Of a DNA stretch of 64,000 bases, positions 1-8,850 are shown in pieces. Positions within the stretch are counted from its first letter, which is position 1; each line of letters opens with the position of its first letter. The position numbers were made by a program, and so were the translations under genes. The notes beneath the pieces were generated by a model. The model ran no database searches. It saw only the letters and a program-made list of their open reading frames with translations, and was not told the DNA's origin. The stretch comes from Mycolicibacterium mucogenicum DSM 44124 (lineage in GTDB: Bacteria > Actinomycetota > Actinomycetes > Mycobacteriales > Mycobacteriaceae). The stretch lies in contig NZ_CP062008.1 in the NCBI RefSeq assembly GCF_005670685.2, forward strand, positions 2,108,001 to 2,172,000, written 5' to 3'.

Positions 1-980
1 GGCCGCCGAAGGGCGTGCTGCTGTACGGCCCTCCGGGTTGCGGCAAGACGCTCATCGCGAAGGCCGTCGCCAACTCGCTGGCCAAGAAGATGGCCGAGAT
101 CCGCGGCGACGACGCCCGGGAAGCCAAGAGTTACTTCCTGAACATCAAGGGCCCCGAGCTGCTCAACAAGTTCGTCGGCGAGACCGAGCGGCACATCCGC
201 CTGATCTTCCAGCGGGCTCGCGAGAAGGCCTCCGAGGGCACCCCGGTGATCGTGTTCTTCGACGAGATGGACTCGATCTTCCGCACCCGTGGCACCGGCG
301 TCAGCTCCGACGTCGAAACGACTGTCGTGCCACAGCTTCTCAGTGAGATCGACGGTGTCGAGGGCCTGGAGAACGTCATCGTCATCGGCGCCTCCAACCG
401 TGAGGACATGATCGACCCGGCCATCCTGCGGCCCGGCCGCCTGGACGTGAAGATCAAGATCGAGCGGCCGGACGCCGAAGCGGCGCAGGACATCTTCAGC
501 AAGTACCTCACCGAGGAACTGCCCGTCCACGCCGACGACCTGGCCGAGTTCAACGGCGACCGGACGCTGACGATCAAGGCCATGATCGAGAAGATCGTGG
601 ACCGGATGTACGCCGAGATCGACGACAACCGTTTCCTCGAGGTGACGTACGCCAACGGCGACAAGGAGGTCATGTACTTCAAGGACTTCAACTCCGGCGC
701 CATGATCCAGAACGTCGTGGACCGGGCCAAGAAGTACGCGATCAAGTCGGTGCTGGAAACCGGGCAGCGCGGTCTGCGGGTGCAGCATCTGCTGGACTCG
801 ATCGTCGACGAGTTCGCCGAGAACGAAGACCTGCCCAACACCACCAATCCCGATGACTGGGCGCGGATTTCGGGCAAGAAGGGCGAGCGGATCGTCTACA
901 TCCGCACGCTGGTCACCGGCAAGAGCTCGTCCGCGAGCCGGGCCATCGACACCGAGAGCAACCTGGGTCAGTACCTGTAG
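1..980 (+). CDS. mpa: Proteasome-associated AAA ATPase Mpa/ARC, C-terminal part
   Basis: Partial: the gene enters from the left edge and only about the last 325 codons are present. Mpa is the hexameric ring ATPase that recognises pupylated proteins, unfolds them and threads them into the 20S proteasome. Visible are the Walker A motif GPPGCGKT, Walker B with FFDEMDS, the sensor region GASNRED and the arginine-finger region RPGRLD. The protein ends in GQYL, the C-terminal tail that docks on the proteasome alpha ring. The N-terminal coiled coil and OB domains lie outside the window. It precedes dop, pup and prcBA, as is usual in mycobacteria, and is followed by a very strong hairpin. Confidence 0.97.
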   Translation, partial: PPKGVLLYGPPGCGKTLIAKAVANSLAKKMAEIRGDDAREAKSYFLNIKGPELLNKFVGETERHIRLIFQRAREKASEGTPVIVFFDEMDSIFRTRGTGVSSDVETTVVPQLLSEIDGVEGLENVIVIGASNREDMIDPAILRPGRLDVKIKIERPDAEAAQDIFSKYLTEELPVHADDLAEFNGDRTLTIKAMIEKIVDRMYAEIDDNRFLEVTYANGDKEVMYFKDFNSGAMIQNVVDRAKKYAIKSVLETGQRGLRVQHLLDSIVDEFAENEDLPNTTNPDDWARISGKKGERIVYIRTLVTGKSSSASRAIDTESNLGQYL

Positions 981-986
981 ACCCGC

Positions 987-1030
987 ACACAAAACCGTCC
1001 CTTCTCCCCGGAGGAGGGACGGTTTTGTGT
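987..1030. terminator. Long symmetric terminator hairpin between mpa and the convergent membrane gene
   Basis: Arms at 987-1001 and 1016-1030 are perfect 15-bp reverse complements (ACACAAAACCGTCCC against its complement). The stem continues inward for about six more pairs with one G-T pair. The outer part is A/T rich, with AAAA on the left and TTTT on the right, so it can end transcripts from both directions. It lies in the 68-bp gap between two converging genes. Confidence 0.9.
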
Positions 1031-1048
1031 CTGTTGACCGATCGCGGC

Positions 1049-2230
1049 TCAGCGCGCGCGGTCGGCGAGGTAGCGGTCGCGCGCGTCCAGTCGGCGACGC
1101 AGGCTGTCGACTTGTGGGTCGACGAACTCGGCGCGGTACTCGGCGTCGGTCGTGGTGCGGGCGGTGATGTACATGAAGGTCAGGGCGCCCAGGAAGAGCG
1201 TCGTCTGGATGAGCGACTCCGGAATGGGCAGCGTCATGCCGAAGATGGTGCCCTCGGGCGAGCCGTTGTTGCGCGTCCATTCCGCCAGCAGCTTCGGGCT
1301 GATCAGGATCAGGCCGAGCACCAGGAAGATGAATGCGGTCACCAGCGCGACGATCAGCAGCTGCAACACCTGCGACATGGCCAGGACGAACACCACGTTG
1401 ACACGTTCGATGCGGGACAACGGGATTCGGTGGTCGGACGCGGGTAGATGCTCGAACGGGGTGCCGGCCAGGGTTTCGCGCTGGGCATCCGGTGTGTCGG
1501 GCGTCGTGGCCGTCAGGATCGGCCGGACCCGGTCGATGGTGGTTGCGATGACGAATGCCACGGCGATCAGCGCCAGGAAGCCCAGCGCGGACCACAGCCG
1601 GGCCCGGCTGACGTTGGCCGCCATCAGCCAGACGTAGGTGTTGAAGAACACCAGCACCGTCAACAGCATGATCGGCAGGGCCCGCACGAAGAGGTTGCCC
1701 ACGAGGGTCAGGTTGTGCGCTGTGGTGTCCAAGGCCCAGCCCAGGATCGAGCCGATGCCGGTCGCGGTGCAGGCCAGGATGACGGCGATGACCACGCCGA
1801 CGTAGATCACGTTGCTGCTGACATAGGCCCCGGGACCGCCGAACACCGCGCCGGCCAGGCAGACCGCCACCGACACCGCGGCCGCCGTGGCGCGGTTACG
1901 CCACGACGCGATCCGCGACACCAGCCAGCCCGCCAGTGCGGCCAGCGGCGCCACCAGCAGGAGAAGGGCGAGGATGAACCATTCGGTCCGGGTGGGCTGG
2001 CCCTCGATGTTGATGGTGTGCTTGCCGGTGACCGCAGTGACCAGGATCGAGTTGGCCATGAACACCGCGAACCCGGCCAGCGCCGGTGCCGAGCGTTGCC
2101 ACAGCCGTCGCACCAGCGCCCCCGGACGCAGCACCGCGGGCAGCCCGCGGCGCAGAAACCAGGTCTCGGCGGCGACGCGGTCGCTCCGCGCGGGCATTTC
2201 CGGTCGCTCCGCTCGCCCCGATGTGGTCAT
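1049..2230 (-). CDS. Integral membrane protein (Rv2113-like)
   Basis: A 393-residue protein of unknown function. The first 50 residues are basic and soluble. About eight hydrophobic segments follow, for example around residues 50-68, 85-105, 115-135, 142-165 and 185-205, with further ones near 275-300 and 325-345. The last 40 residues are charged and probably cytoplasmic. It lies on the opposite strand between mpa and dop, a position that from memory matches Rv2113 of M. tuberculosis. It shares a 43-bp divergent intergenic space with dop. No catalytic motif was recognised. The link to the Pup-proteasome system rests only on conserved position. Confidence 0.8.
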   Translation of the reverse strand: MTTSGRAERPEMPARSDRVAAETWFLRRGLPAVLRPGALVRRLWQRSAPALAGFAVFMANSILVTAVTGKHTINIEGQPTRTEWFILALLLLVAPLAALAGWLVSRIASWRNRATAAAVSVAVCLAGAVFGGPGAYVSSNVIYVGVVIAVILACTATGIGSILGWALDTTAHNLTLVGNLFVRALPIMLLTVLVFFNTYVWLMAANVSRARLWSALGFLALIAVAFVIATTIDRVRPILTATTPDTPDAQRETLAGTPFEHLPASDHRIPLSRIERVNVVFVLAMSQVLQLLIVALVTAFIFLVLGLILISPKLLAEWTRNNGSPEGTIFGMTLPIPESLIQTTLFLGALTFMYITARTTTDAEYRAEFVDPQVDSLRRRLDARDRYLADRAR

Positions 2231-2260
2231 GCGGCTAATCGTCGCGTATCAACAGCCGTC

Positions 2261-2276
2261 TAGTCTTGGCGGCATG
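2261..2276 (+). promoter_or_regulatory. -10 element and leaderless start of dop
   Basis: TAGTCT at 2261-2266 is followed by seven bases and then ATG at 2274. A mycobacterial -10 box placed this way puts the transcription start on the A of the ATG, so dop is probably translated from a leaderless mRNA. No Shine-Dalgarno sequence precedes this ATG. This supports the start at 2274 over the in-frame ATG far upstream at 1887, which would run through the divergent gene. Confidence 0.6.
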
Positions 2277-3782
2277 CAACGGATCATCGGAACAGAGGTC
2301 GAATACGGCATTTCCTCGCCGTCTGATCCGACCGCGAACCCGATCCTCACGTCCACCCAGGCGGTGCTGGCGTACGCGGCGGCCAGCGGCATCCAGCGGG
2401 CCAAGCGCACGCGCTGGGACTACGAGGTCGAGTCCCCGCTGCGCGACGCGCGTGGCTTCGACCTGAGCCGCTCCACGGGCCCGGCCCCGATCGTCGACGC
2501 CGACGAGATCGGCGCGGCCAACATGATCCTCACCAACGGCGCCCGGCTGTATGTCGACCACGCCCACCCGGAGTACTCCGCTCCCGAGGTCACCGACCCG
2601 ATGGACGCGGTCATCTGGGACAAGGCCGGCGAACGGGTCATGGAGGCCGCGGCCCGGTATGTGGCCAGCGTCCCGGGCGCGGCCAGGCTGCAGCTGTACA
2701 AGAACAACGTCGACGGCAAGGGCGCGTCGTACGGCACGCACGAGAACTACCTGATGAGCCGGCAGACGCCGTTCAACTCGGTGATCGCCGGGCTGACGCC
2801 GTTCTTCGTGTCCCGTCAGGTCGTGACCGGGTCCGGCCGCGTCGGCATCGGGCAGTCGGGGGATGAGCCGGGCTTCCAGCTGACGCAGCGCGCCGACTAC
2901 ATCGAGGTCGAGGTCGGCCTCGAGACGACGCTCAAGCGCGGCATCATCAACACCCGCGACGAGCCGCACGCCGACGCCGACAAGTACCGCCGGCTGCACG
3001 TCATCATCGGTGACGCCAACCTGGCCGAGACGTCGACGTACCTCAAGGTGGGCACCACGTCACTGGTGCTCGACCTCATCGAGTTCGGGGCCGCGGAAGG
3101 CATCGAACTGTCCGATCTGGCTCTGGCGCGCCCGGTGCATGCGGTGCACGTCATCAGCCGCGACCCGTCGCTGCGCGCGACCGTGGCCCTGGCCGACGGC
3201 CGCGAGCTGACCGCCCTTGCGCTGCAACGCATCTACCTGGACCGGGTGGCCAAGCTGCAGGAACGCCGCGATCCCGACCCGCGCGCCGACCACGTCATCG
3301 AGACCTGGGCGCACGTCCTGGACCTGCTGGAACGCGATCCGATGGAGTGCGCCGAACTCCTGGACTGGCCGGCCAAGCTGCGCCTGCTGGAGGGCTTCCG
3401 CCAGCGGGAGAACCTGAGCTGGAACGCGCCGCGCCTGCACCTGGTGGACCTGCAGTACTCCGACGTCCGGCTGGACAAGGGGCTGTACAACCGCCTGGTG
3501 GCGCGTGGCTCGATGAAGCGGCTGGTCACCGAGCAGCAGGTGCTCGACGCGGTGGACAACCCGCCCACCGACACCCGCGCCTACTTTCGTGGTGAGTGCC
3601 TGCGCCGGTTCGGTGCGGACATCGCCGCGGCCAGCTGGGACTCCGTGATTTTCGACCTCGGTGGCGAGTCGCTGGTGCGGATTCCGACGCTGGAACCGCT
3701 GCGTGGAAGCAAGGCCCACGTCGGTGCGTTGCTCGATTCGGTGGACAGCGCGGTCGAGTTGGTGGAACAGCTCACCACGTAA
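2274..3782 (+). CDS. dop: Pup deamidase/depupylase Dop
   Basis: A 502-residue carboxylate-amine ligase-like enzyme. Dop converts the C-terminal Gln of Pup to Glu, which makes it competent for ligation, and removes Pup from conjugated proteins. The start [14 protein letters not shown] carries the family's nucleotide and Mg-binding strand with the GTEVEYG motif. A Dop-specific insertion follows around residues 40-80. Further conserved blocks are [26 protein letters not shown] and [18 protein letters not shown]. Length matches mycobacterial Dop. It is followed by pup after 75 bp. PafA, encoded at 39027, is its paralogue and catalyses the opposite reaction. Confidence 0.97.
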   Translation: MQRIIGTEVEYGISSPSDPTANPILTSTQAVLAYAAASGIQRAKRTRWDYEVESPLRDARGFDLSRSTGPAPIVDADEIGAANMILTNGARLYVDHAHPEYSAPEVTDPMDAVIWDKAGERVMEAAARYVASVPGAARLQLYKNNVDGKGASYGTHENYLMSRQTPFNSVIAGLTPFFVSRQVVTGSGRVGIGQSGDEPGFQLTQRADYIEVEVGLETTLKRGIINTRDEPHADADKYRRLHVIIGDANLAETSTYLKVGTTSLVLDLIEFGAAEGIELSDLALARPVHAVHVISRDPSLRATVALADGRELTALALQRIYLDRVAKLQERRDPDPRADHVIETWAHVLDLLERDPMECAELLDWPAKLRLLEGFRQRENLSWNAPRLHLVDLQYSDVRLDKGLYNRLVARGSMKRLVTEQQVLDAVDNPPTDTRAYFRGECLRRFGADIAAASWDSVIFDLGGESLVRIPTLEPLRGSKAHVGALLDSVDSAVELVEQLTT

Positions 3783-3790
3783 CTGCTTGT

Positions 3791-3803
3791 GTTCCCGGGG
3801 AAC
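3791..3803. promoter_or_regulatory. Palindrome upstream of pup
   Basis: GTTCCC and GGGAAC are separated by a single G, a perfect 6+1+6 palindrome. It lies about 22 bp upstream of a -10-like TAGTGT at 3819-3824, so it would sit near the -35 position of a pup promoter. It could be an operator or a small hairpin; the sequence does not say which. Confidence 0.4.
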
Positions 3804-3857
3804 CCGGGCGCGGACCGGTAGTGTGAAGTCAGAGAATCGAGCAATCAGGAGGCGGCG

Positions 3858-4052
3858 ATGGCTCAGGAACAGACCAAGCGCGGTGGCGGCGGCGGCGAGG
3901 ACGACGACCTCTCCGGCACGTCTGCCGCAGGTCAGGAACGTCGCGAGAAGCTCGCTGAGGACACCGACGACCTGCTCGACGAGATCGACGACGTGCTGGA
4001 AGAGAACGCTGAGGACTTCGTGCGCGCATACGTCCAAAAGGGCGGCCAGTGA
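3858..4052 (+). CDS. pup: Prokaryotic ubiquitin-like protein Pup
   Basis: A 64-residue, intrinsically disordered protein tag. It begins [13 protein letters not shown], has an acidic central helix-forming part (roughly residues 25-55) that binds the Mpa coiled coil, and ends in KGGQ. The terminal Gln must be deamidated by Dop before PafA can join Pup to substrate lysines. A strong ribosome binding site (AGGAGG) stands a few bases before the ATG. The stop overlaps the GTG of prcB in a GTGA arrangement, so pup and the proteasome core are translationally coupled. Confidence 0.98.
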   Translation: MAQEQTKRGGGGGEDDDLSGTSAAGQERREKLAEDTDDLLDEIDDVLEENAEDFVRAYVQKGGQ

Positions 4053-4915
4053 CGGCAGCGTTCGGGCCTTTCTCTGATCGACTGGATGTCACCTCACCCC
4101 ACCTGAACCTGTCCTCGTTTTCGGACTTTCTCAGCCGGCAGGCGCCCCACCTGCTGCCGACTGCGGATGTGCGGAGCACTTGGGCTTCAGCCGGTGACGT
4201 TCGGTCCGGTGCCGACTTGCCCCACGGCACGACGATCGTCGCGATCAAATACCCCGGGGGCGTGCTGATCGCGGGTGACCGCCGCGCCACCCAGGGCAAC
4301 ATGATCGCCAGCCGCGACGTGCAGAAGGTGCACATCGCCGACGATTACACCGCGACCGGTATCGCCGGCACCGCGGCCATCGCGGTGGAGTTCGCGCGGC
4401 TGTACGCCGTCGAGCTCGAGCACTACGAGAAGCTCGAAGGCGTGCCGCTGACGTTCCGTGGCAAGGTCAACCGGCTGGCCATCATGGTGCGCGGCAATCT
4501 CGGCGCGGCCCTGCAGGGCTTCGTCGCGCTGCCGCTGCTGGTGGGCTACGACCTGGACGACTCCGACCCGGGCAACGCCGGTCGCATCGTCTCGTTCGAC
4601 GCCGCGGGCGGCTGGAACATCGAGGACGAGGGCTACCAGTCGGTGGGCTCGGGCTCGCTGTTCGCCAAGTCGTCGATCAAGAAGCTGTATTCGCATGTGA
4701 CCGATGCCGATTCGGCGCTGAAGGTCGCCATCGAGTCGCTGTACGACGCGGCCGACGACGATTCGGCCACCGGCGGACCGGACTTGACGCGTGGCATCTA
4801 TCCGACCGCGGTACTGATCGGTGCCGAGGGCGCCGAAGAGGTCACCGAGGAGCGCATCGCCGCGCTGGCCCGGGAAGTCATCGCCAACCGGACGCGCGCG
4901 AGAGGTAATGCCTGA
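4049..4915 (+). CDS. prcB: 20S proteasome beta subunit precursor PrcB
   Basis: A 288-residue catalytic subunit of the 20S proteasome. The first 60 residues are a propeptide ending in LPHG. Autocleavage exposes Thr61 of [11 protein letters not shown] as the N-terminal nucleophile. Other expected residues are in AGDRRAT (Asp and the Arg-Arg segment), the lysine in QKVHIADDY, and GSGSLFAKS. The start is GTG, overlapping pup by four bases. The next gene, prcA, starts one base into the PrcB stop codon, so pup, prcB and prcA form one translation unit. Length and propeptide agree with mycobacterial PrcB. Confidence 0.98.
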   Translation: MTAAFGPFSDRLDVTSPHLNLSSFSDFLSRQAPHLLPTADVRSTWASAGDVRSGADLPHGTTIVAIKYPGGVLIAGDRRATQGNMIASRDVQKVHIADDYTATGIAGTAAIAVEFARLYAVELEHYEKLEGVPLTFRGKVNRLAIMVRGNLGAALQGFVALPLLVGYDLDDSDPGNAGRIVSFDAAGGWNIEDEGYQSVGSGSLFAKSSIKKLYSHVTDADSALKVAIESLYDAADDDSATGGPDLTRGIYPTAVLIGAEGAEEVTEERIAALAREVIANRTRARGNA

Positions 4916-5706
4916 TGAGCTTTCCGTATTTCATCTCGCCCGAACAGGCGATGCGGGAACGCTCCGAGCTTGCGCGCAAAGGCATTTCGCGGGGTCGCAG
5001 CGTGGTCGTGCTGGCCTACGACGGGGGCGTGCTGTTCGTAGCCGAGAACCCGTCGCGGTCGCTGCAGAAGGTCAGTGAGCTGTATGACCGTGTCGGTTTC
5101 GCCGCGGTCGGCCGGTTCAACGAGTTCGACAATCTGCGTCGCGGCGGCATCCAGTTCGCCGACACCCGGGGCTACGCCTACGACCGGCGGGACGTCACCG
5201 GCCGACAGCTGGCCAACGTCTACGCCCAGACTCTCGGCACCATCTTCACCGAGCAGGCCAAGCCCTACGAGGTCGAGCTGTGCGTCGCCGAGGTGGCGCA
5301 CCACGGCGAGACGAAAGCCCCTGAGCTGTATCGGATCACGTACGACGGGTCCATCGCCGACGAGCCGCATTTCGTCGTCATGGGTGGTACGACCGAGCCG
5401 ATCATCGCTGCGCTGGGCGACTCCTACCAGGAGAACGCGAGCCTGGCCGACGCGGTGAGGATCGCCGTCGACGCGCTGCACGCCGGCGCCGGCGACCGCG
5501 TGTTGGGGGCTGCGACGCTCGAGGTGGCGATCCTCGATGCCAAGAGGCCACGGCGCGCGTTCCGCCGGATCACCGGTGCAGCGCTCGACGCCGTCCTGCC
5601 GAAGGCCGAGGAGTCGGAGGCCGAGGACGAGGCCAAGGACGAGGCCAAGGACGAGGCCAAGTCCGCCGGCGGCGAGAGCAAGCCCGAAGGCGACGCGGCC
5701 GAGTAA
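4915..5706 (+). CDS. prcA: 20S proteasome alpha subunit PrcA
   Basis: A 263-residue non-catalytic subunit that forms the outer rings of the 20S core and gates entry. It begins [19 protein letters not shown], where the first residues form the gate. The conserved alpha-type fold follows up to about residue 225. The C-terminal tail is acidic and Lys/Ala rich, with three tandem Asp-Glu-Ala-Lys units, longer and more repetitive than the core requires. The ATG overlaps the prcB stop by one base. It ends directly against the convergent tetR at 5707, where the accessory block begins. Confidence 0.97.
   Translation: MSFPYFISPEQAMRERSELARKGISRGRSVVVLAYDGGVLFVAENPSRSLQKVSELYDRVGFAAVGRFNEFDNLRRGGIQFADTRGYAYDRRDVTGRQLANVYAQTLGTIFTEQAKPYEVELCVAEVAHHGETKAPELYRITYDGSIADEPHFVVMGGTTEPIIAALGDSYQENASLADAVRIAVDALHAGAGDRVLGAATLEVAILDAKRPRRAFRRITGAALDAVLPKAEESEAEDEAKDEAKDEAKSAGGESKPEGDAAE
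5626..5661 (+). repeat. 12-bp tandem repeat in the prcA tail
   Basis: Three exact head-to-tail copies of GACGAGGCCAAG encode Asp-Glu-Ala-Lys three times in the disordered tail of PrcA. Such a repeat can change copy number by slippage without disturbing the frame. Confidence 0.85.
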
Positions 5707-6321
5707 TCAGTCGGCCGACGGGACCGCCGCCAGTCCGCGGAGTAGCACTCTGACGCCGAATTCGAAGGCGTCATCGGCGCGTTCGGGTTTGGCGGTGCCG
5801 GTGGCCAGTGCGGCCGCGAACTCCGGACCGACATCGGCGCCGGCTTGCCAGGGTTCGTCGGGCGCGGCCACATCGAGCGCCGAGCCCAGCACGAACGAGT
5901 CGATCAGGGTGATGGCCCGCAAGGTGTCCGCGGGATCGAACCCGGCCCGGTCGAACGCGACGGCCAGCACGTTGTACATGGTGAGGGCGTGGTCGCTGTT
6001 CACCGCGTGCGAGGTCAGCAGGGGGATGAGCCGCGGGTAGCGGGCGTAGCTCTGGCGGTACGACCGCATGATGTCGGCGACGACGTCGGTCCACGGGCGG
6101 TGCGGGTCGTCGGCAGGCAGCGCGACGTCGGACATCGCCCGTTCGCGCAGCAGCTCGACGATCTGTTCACGTCCCGCGACGTGGTTGTACAGCGATGACG
6201 GGCTGACCTTGAGGGCCCGGGCCAGTTCCGGCACGGTGAAGCCCCCGGTCTTGTTGACCAAATCCATTGCTGCGCTGGCGATGCGATCCGTGGAAAGCAG
6301 CGGTTTGGAGGGGCGGCCCAT
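5707..6321 (-). CDS. TetR-family repressor, probably of the agmatine genes
   Basis: A 204-residue TetR-type regulator. The N-terminal helix-turn-helix spans about residues 10-55 (ELARALKVSPSSLYNHV). The C-terminal part resembles the TetR_C ligand-binding class, with DPHRPWTDVV and an RYPRLIPLL helix. It is divergent from aguB-aguA and separated from them by 83 bp that hold a perfect 21-bp palindrome at 6371-6391. The natural inference is that it represses aguBA and itself and responds to agmatine or a related amine. The ligand is not visible in the sequence. It converges on prcA with no intergenic space. Confidence 0.88.
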   Translation of the reverse strand: MGRPSKPLLSTDRIASAAMDLVNKTGGFTVPELARALKVSPSSLYNHVAGREQIVELLRERAMSDVALPADDPHRPWTDVVADIMRSYRQSYARYPRLIPLLTSHAVNSDHALTMYNVLAVAFDRAGFDPADTLRAITLIDSFVLGSALDVAAPDEPWQAGADVGPEFAAALATGTAKPERADDAFEFGVRVLLRGLAAVPSAD

Positions 6322-6370
6322 GGCATATGTCTACTACCTCTTTACAAGTAGGGGTAAGTGGGGTCACAAT

Positions 6371-6391
6371 AAAACGAATCAAATTCGTTTT
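6371..6391. promoter_or_regulatory. Perfect palindromic operator of the aguBA promoter
   Basis: AAAACGAAT (6371-6379) and ATTCGTTTT (6383-6391) are exact inverted 9-bp arms around CAA. It is a markedly AT-rich patch in GC-rich DNA. A -35-like TTTACA at 6341-6346 and a weak -10-like CACAAT at 6365-6370 place the palindrome at the transcription start, a typical repressor site. It ends just before the AGGAG ribosome binding site of aguB. Confidence 0.8.
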
Positions 6392-6404
6392 AGGAGTCCA
6401 GCTG

Positions 6405-7388
6405 ATGATCACCCTGACCGCCACCGCACCCGAGTCGCTGTCCCGCAGCACCGAGTCGACGCGCCCGCCGGTGCGGGTCGGCCTGGTGCAGCACCGCTGG
6501 CGTCCCGACGCCGACGAGCTCGCCAAGGTGCTGCGTGACGGTATCGACCGCGCGGCCGGAGAGGGCGCCGCGCTGGTCTGCCTGCCGGAGATCACGCTGT
6601 TGCGGTACCCCGCCGACACACCGGCCGGCCCGAACCCGGGGGATACCGCAGAAGATCTCCTTGATGGCCCGACGTTCGCACTCGCCGCCGAGGCGGCCCG
6701 GGCCAACGGCATCTTCGTGCACGCGTCGCTGTACGAAAAGTCGCCGGCCGCAGACGGTTTGGGCTTCAACACGGCGATCCTGGTCTCCCCGTCGGGTGAG
6801 CTCGCCGGCCGGACCCGCAAGATGCACATCCCGATCTCGGCGGGCTACTACGAGGACACCTACTTCCGGGCCGGCCCTGCCGAGGGCAACCCGTACCCGG
6901 TCTACGAGCCCGAGGGGCTCGGGGCCAAGCTCGGCATGCCGACGTGCTGGGACGAATGGTTCCCCGAGGTGGCCCGCAACTACTCGCTCGGCGGTGCCGA
7001 GATCGTCGTCTACCCGACGGCCATCGGCTCCGAGCCGGTCTTTCCCGCCTTCGACACCCAGCCGCTGTGGCAGCAGGTCATCGTCGCCAACGGCATCAAC
7101 AGCGGCCTGTTCATGGTGGTGCCCAACCGAATCGGCGACGAGGGCACCGTGACCTTCTACGGTTCGTCGTTCATCTCCGATCCGTACGGCCGGGTGCTGG
7201 TGCAGGCCCCGCGCGACGAGGAGGCGGTGCTGGTCGCCGATCTGGACCTCGACCAACGCCGCGACTGGCTCGAGCTGTTCCCGTTCCTGCTGACCCGGCG
7301 CCCGGAGAGCTATGGCGCGCTGACCGCACCAGTCGACGCGCAGCGCCCGTACGGCGCCGGCCACGAAGCCACCGCGGTGGTGAAATGA
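6405..7388 (+). CDS. aguB: N-carbamoylputrescine amidase-like nitrilase-family hydrolase (AguB)
   Basis: A 327-residue carbon-nitrogen hydrolase. AguB cleaves N-carbamoylputrescine to putrescine, CO2 and ammonia. The nitrilase triad is present: Glu62 in LPEITL, Lys139 in RTRKMHIP and Cys181 in GMPTCWDEWFPE. The WDEWFPE stretch after the Cys is typical of AguB. The start at 6405 has an AGGAG box nine bases upstream; the longer frame beginning at 6267 would cross the operator. The ATGA overlap with aguA shows a two-gene operon and strengthens the substrate assignment. Confidence 0.92.
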   Translation: MITLTATAPESLSRSTESTRPPVRVGLVQHRWRPDADELAKVLRDGIDRAAGEGAALVCLPEITLLRYPADTPAGPNPGDTAEDLLDGPTFALAAEAARANGIFVHASLYEKSPAADGLGFNTAILVSPSGELAGRTRKMHIPISAGYYEDTYFRAGPAEGNPYPVYEPEGLGAKLGMPTCWDEWFPEVARNYSLGGAEIVVYPTAIGSEPVFPAFDTQPLWQQVIVANGINSGLFMVVPNRIGDEGTVTFYGSSFISDPYGRVLVQAPRDEEAVLVADLDLDQRRDWLELFPFLLTRRPESYGALTAPVDAQRPYGAGHEATAVVK

Positions 7389-8410
7389 CCGACTACGTGA
7401 TGCCTGCGGAGAGCGCGCCGCAGGACCGGGTGTGGATGGCGTTCCCGTCGGAGGGATATTCCTTGGGGGACAACGAAACCGAACACCACGAGGCCCGCTC
7501 GACATGGGCCGCCGTTGCCCATGCGGTGCTTGAGTTCGAGCCGGTGACCGTGGTGGTGGACCCCGCGGAAACGGCTGCCGCGCGGCGGTACCTGTCCGCC
7601 GACGTCGACATCGTCGAGGCGCCGCTGAACGACGCCTGGATGCGCGACATCGGACCCACCTTCGTACACGCCGACGACGGTTCGGTGGCGGCGGTGGACT
7701 GGGTGTTCAATGGCTGGGGCGCCCAGGACTGGGCGCGCTGGGATCGCGACGCGAAAATCGGTGCCGCCGTGGCCGGTTGGGCCAGTGTTCCGGTGATCAG
7801 CTCGACGTTGGTCAACGAGGGCGGAGGTATCCAGGTCGACGGGCAGGGCACGGTGCTGGTCACCGAGACCGTCCAACTCGACCCCGGCCGCAATCCCGGC
7901 GCCACCAAGGCCGACATCGAAGCCGAACTGGCCCGCACCCTCGGCGCCACGCACGCCGTGTGGTTGCCGCGTGGTCTGACCCGCGACTCGGAGCGCTTCG
8001 GCACCCGTGGACACGTCGACATCGTCGCCGCCATCACATCGCCCGGTCGGCTGCTGCTGCATGCGCAGCGCTCCGACGCACATCCGGACCATCTGGTGTG
8101 CAAGGAGATTCGCGAAGCCCTCGCCGACACGCGCGATGCCGCGGGCCGGCCGTGGGAGATCGTCGAGTTGCCCGCACCCGATCTGCTGACCGATGCCGAG
8201 GGCTACGTCGACTACAGCTACATCAACCACCTGGTGGTCAACGGCGGCGTCATCGCGTGCGCGTTCGGTGATCCGCGCGACGCCGATGCGGCGGCGATCC
8301 TGGCCGAGCAGTACCCCGGCCGGCGCGTGGTCAGCGTCGACGCGCGGCCGCTGTTCGAGCGTGGCGGCGGCATCCACTGCATCACACAGCATCAGCCGTC
8401 GCCGCGGTGA
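7385..8410 (+). CDS. aguA: Agmatine deiminase (AguA)
   Basis: A 341-residue guanidine-modifying enzyme of the peptidylarginine-deiminase fold. It hydrolyses agmatine to N-carbamoylputrescine and ammonia. Recognisable are NDAWMRDIGPTF near residue 80, NEGGGIQVDG around 140 with its substrate-binding acidic region, TRGHVDIVAAI near 205 and the C-terminal GGGIHCITQ with nucleophile Cys332. The usual segment in the family is closer to TDGHVD, so the Arg-Gly here is a small variation. The start overlaps the aguB stop by four bases. With aguB it supplies putrescine to the amine oxidase encoded at 25955. Confidence 0.93.
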   Translation: MTDYVMPAESAPQDRVWMAFPSEGYSLGDNETEHHEARSTWAAVAHAVLEFEPVTVVVDPAETAAARRYLSADVDIVEAPLNDAWMRDIGPTFVHADDGSVAAVDWVFNGWGAQDWARWDRDAKIGAAVAGWASVPVISSTLVNEGGGIQVDGQGTVLVTETVQLDPGRNPGATKADIEAELARTLGATHAVWLPRGLTRDSERFGTRGHVDIVAAITSPGRLLLHAQRSDAHPDHLVCKEIREALADTRDAAGRPWEIVELPAPDLLTDAEGYVDYSYINHLVVNGGVIACAFGDPRDADAAAILAEQYPGRRVVSVDARPLFERGGGIHCITQHQPSPR

Positions 8411-8470
8411 TCTGAGCCGACTGGGATCTCAGCTATTTGGCTGATGCCCGGCCGCCCGAGTGGTGCTTTA

Positions 8471-8562
8471 TTGAAGTCATCGCCCCATGGACGCCGCCGA
8501 TTGTTCGGGAGGTCGCGGCGGCTCCTTGGCCGCGACCTGCAGTGCCCGACAACTGACTTCAA
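8471..8562 (+). promoter_or_regulatory. Structured leader upstream of the DUF3303 gene
   Basis: TTGAAGTCA (8471-8479) is the exact reverse complement of TGACTTCAA (8554-8562). Between them lies a second hairpin with arms AGGTCGCGG (8510-8518) and CCGCGACCT (8530-8538). The nested pairs could fold into a two-stem RNA that ends 12 bases before the start codon. The rest of the 164-bp gap 8411-8574 shows nothing else. Confidence 0.45.
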
Positions 8563-8574
8563 AGGCGGCTTCTC

Positions 8575-8850
8575 ATGAAATACCTGGTGCAATGGCATGC
8601 AATCGATCCGGCTCGGATGCGGGCGACGGCCGAACACTTCCTGCAGACCGGGGCGAAGCCGCCCGACGGCGCCACCCAACTCGGGCGGTGGTTCGGTCTC
8701 AACGGCAGCGGTTGCTCGGTGATCGACGCCGCTGATGCCAAGCCGGTGTTCGAGCTCATCTCCGAGTGGCAGGAGTATCTCCAGATCGAAGCCACCCCGG
8801 TACTGGAGGACGATGAGTTCGGCGCCATCGTCGCCAAGCTCTACGGATAG
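8575..8850 (+). CDS. DUF3303-like small protein
   Basis: A 91-residue soluble protein starting MKYLVQWHAIDPARMRATAEHF. The pattern (a MKYLV-W strand, a helix, then LGRWFGLNGSGCSVIDAAD and FELISEWQEYLQIEATPVLEDDE) resembles the DUF3303 family of small ferredoxin-like alpha+beta proteins. The function of that family is not established. The preceding leader has strong inverted repeats. Its last ten bases overlap the end of the convergent AraC gene, so the two 3' ends share DNA. Confidence 0.75.
   Translation: MKYLVQWHAIDPARMRATAEHFLQTGAKPPDGATQLGRWFGLNGSGCSVIDAADAKPVFELISEWQEYLQIEATPVLEDDEFGAIVAKLYG

Noticed and set aside
1887..2273. N-terminal extension of dop
   Set aside because: It runs antisense through the membrane protein gene, and Dop proteins begin at [12 protein letters not shown].
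8411..8574. Known riboswitch upstream of DUF3303
   Set aside because: Hairpins are present but no conserved riboswitch core was recognised; reported as a structured leader only.
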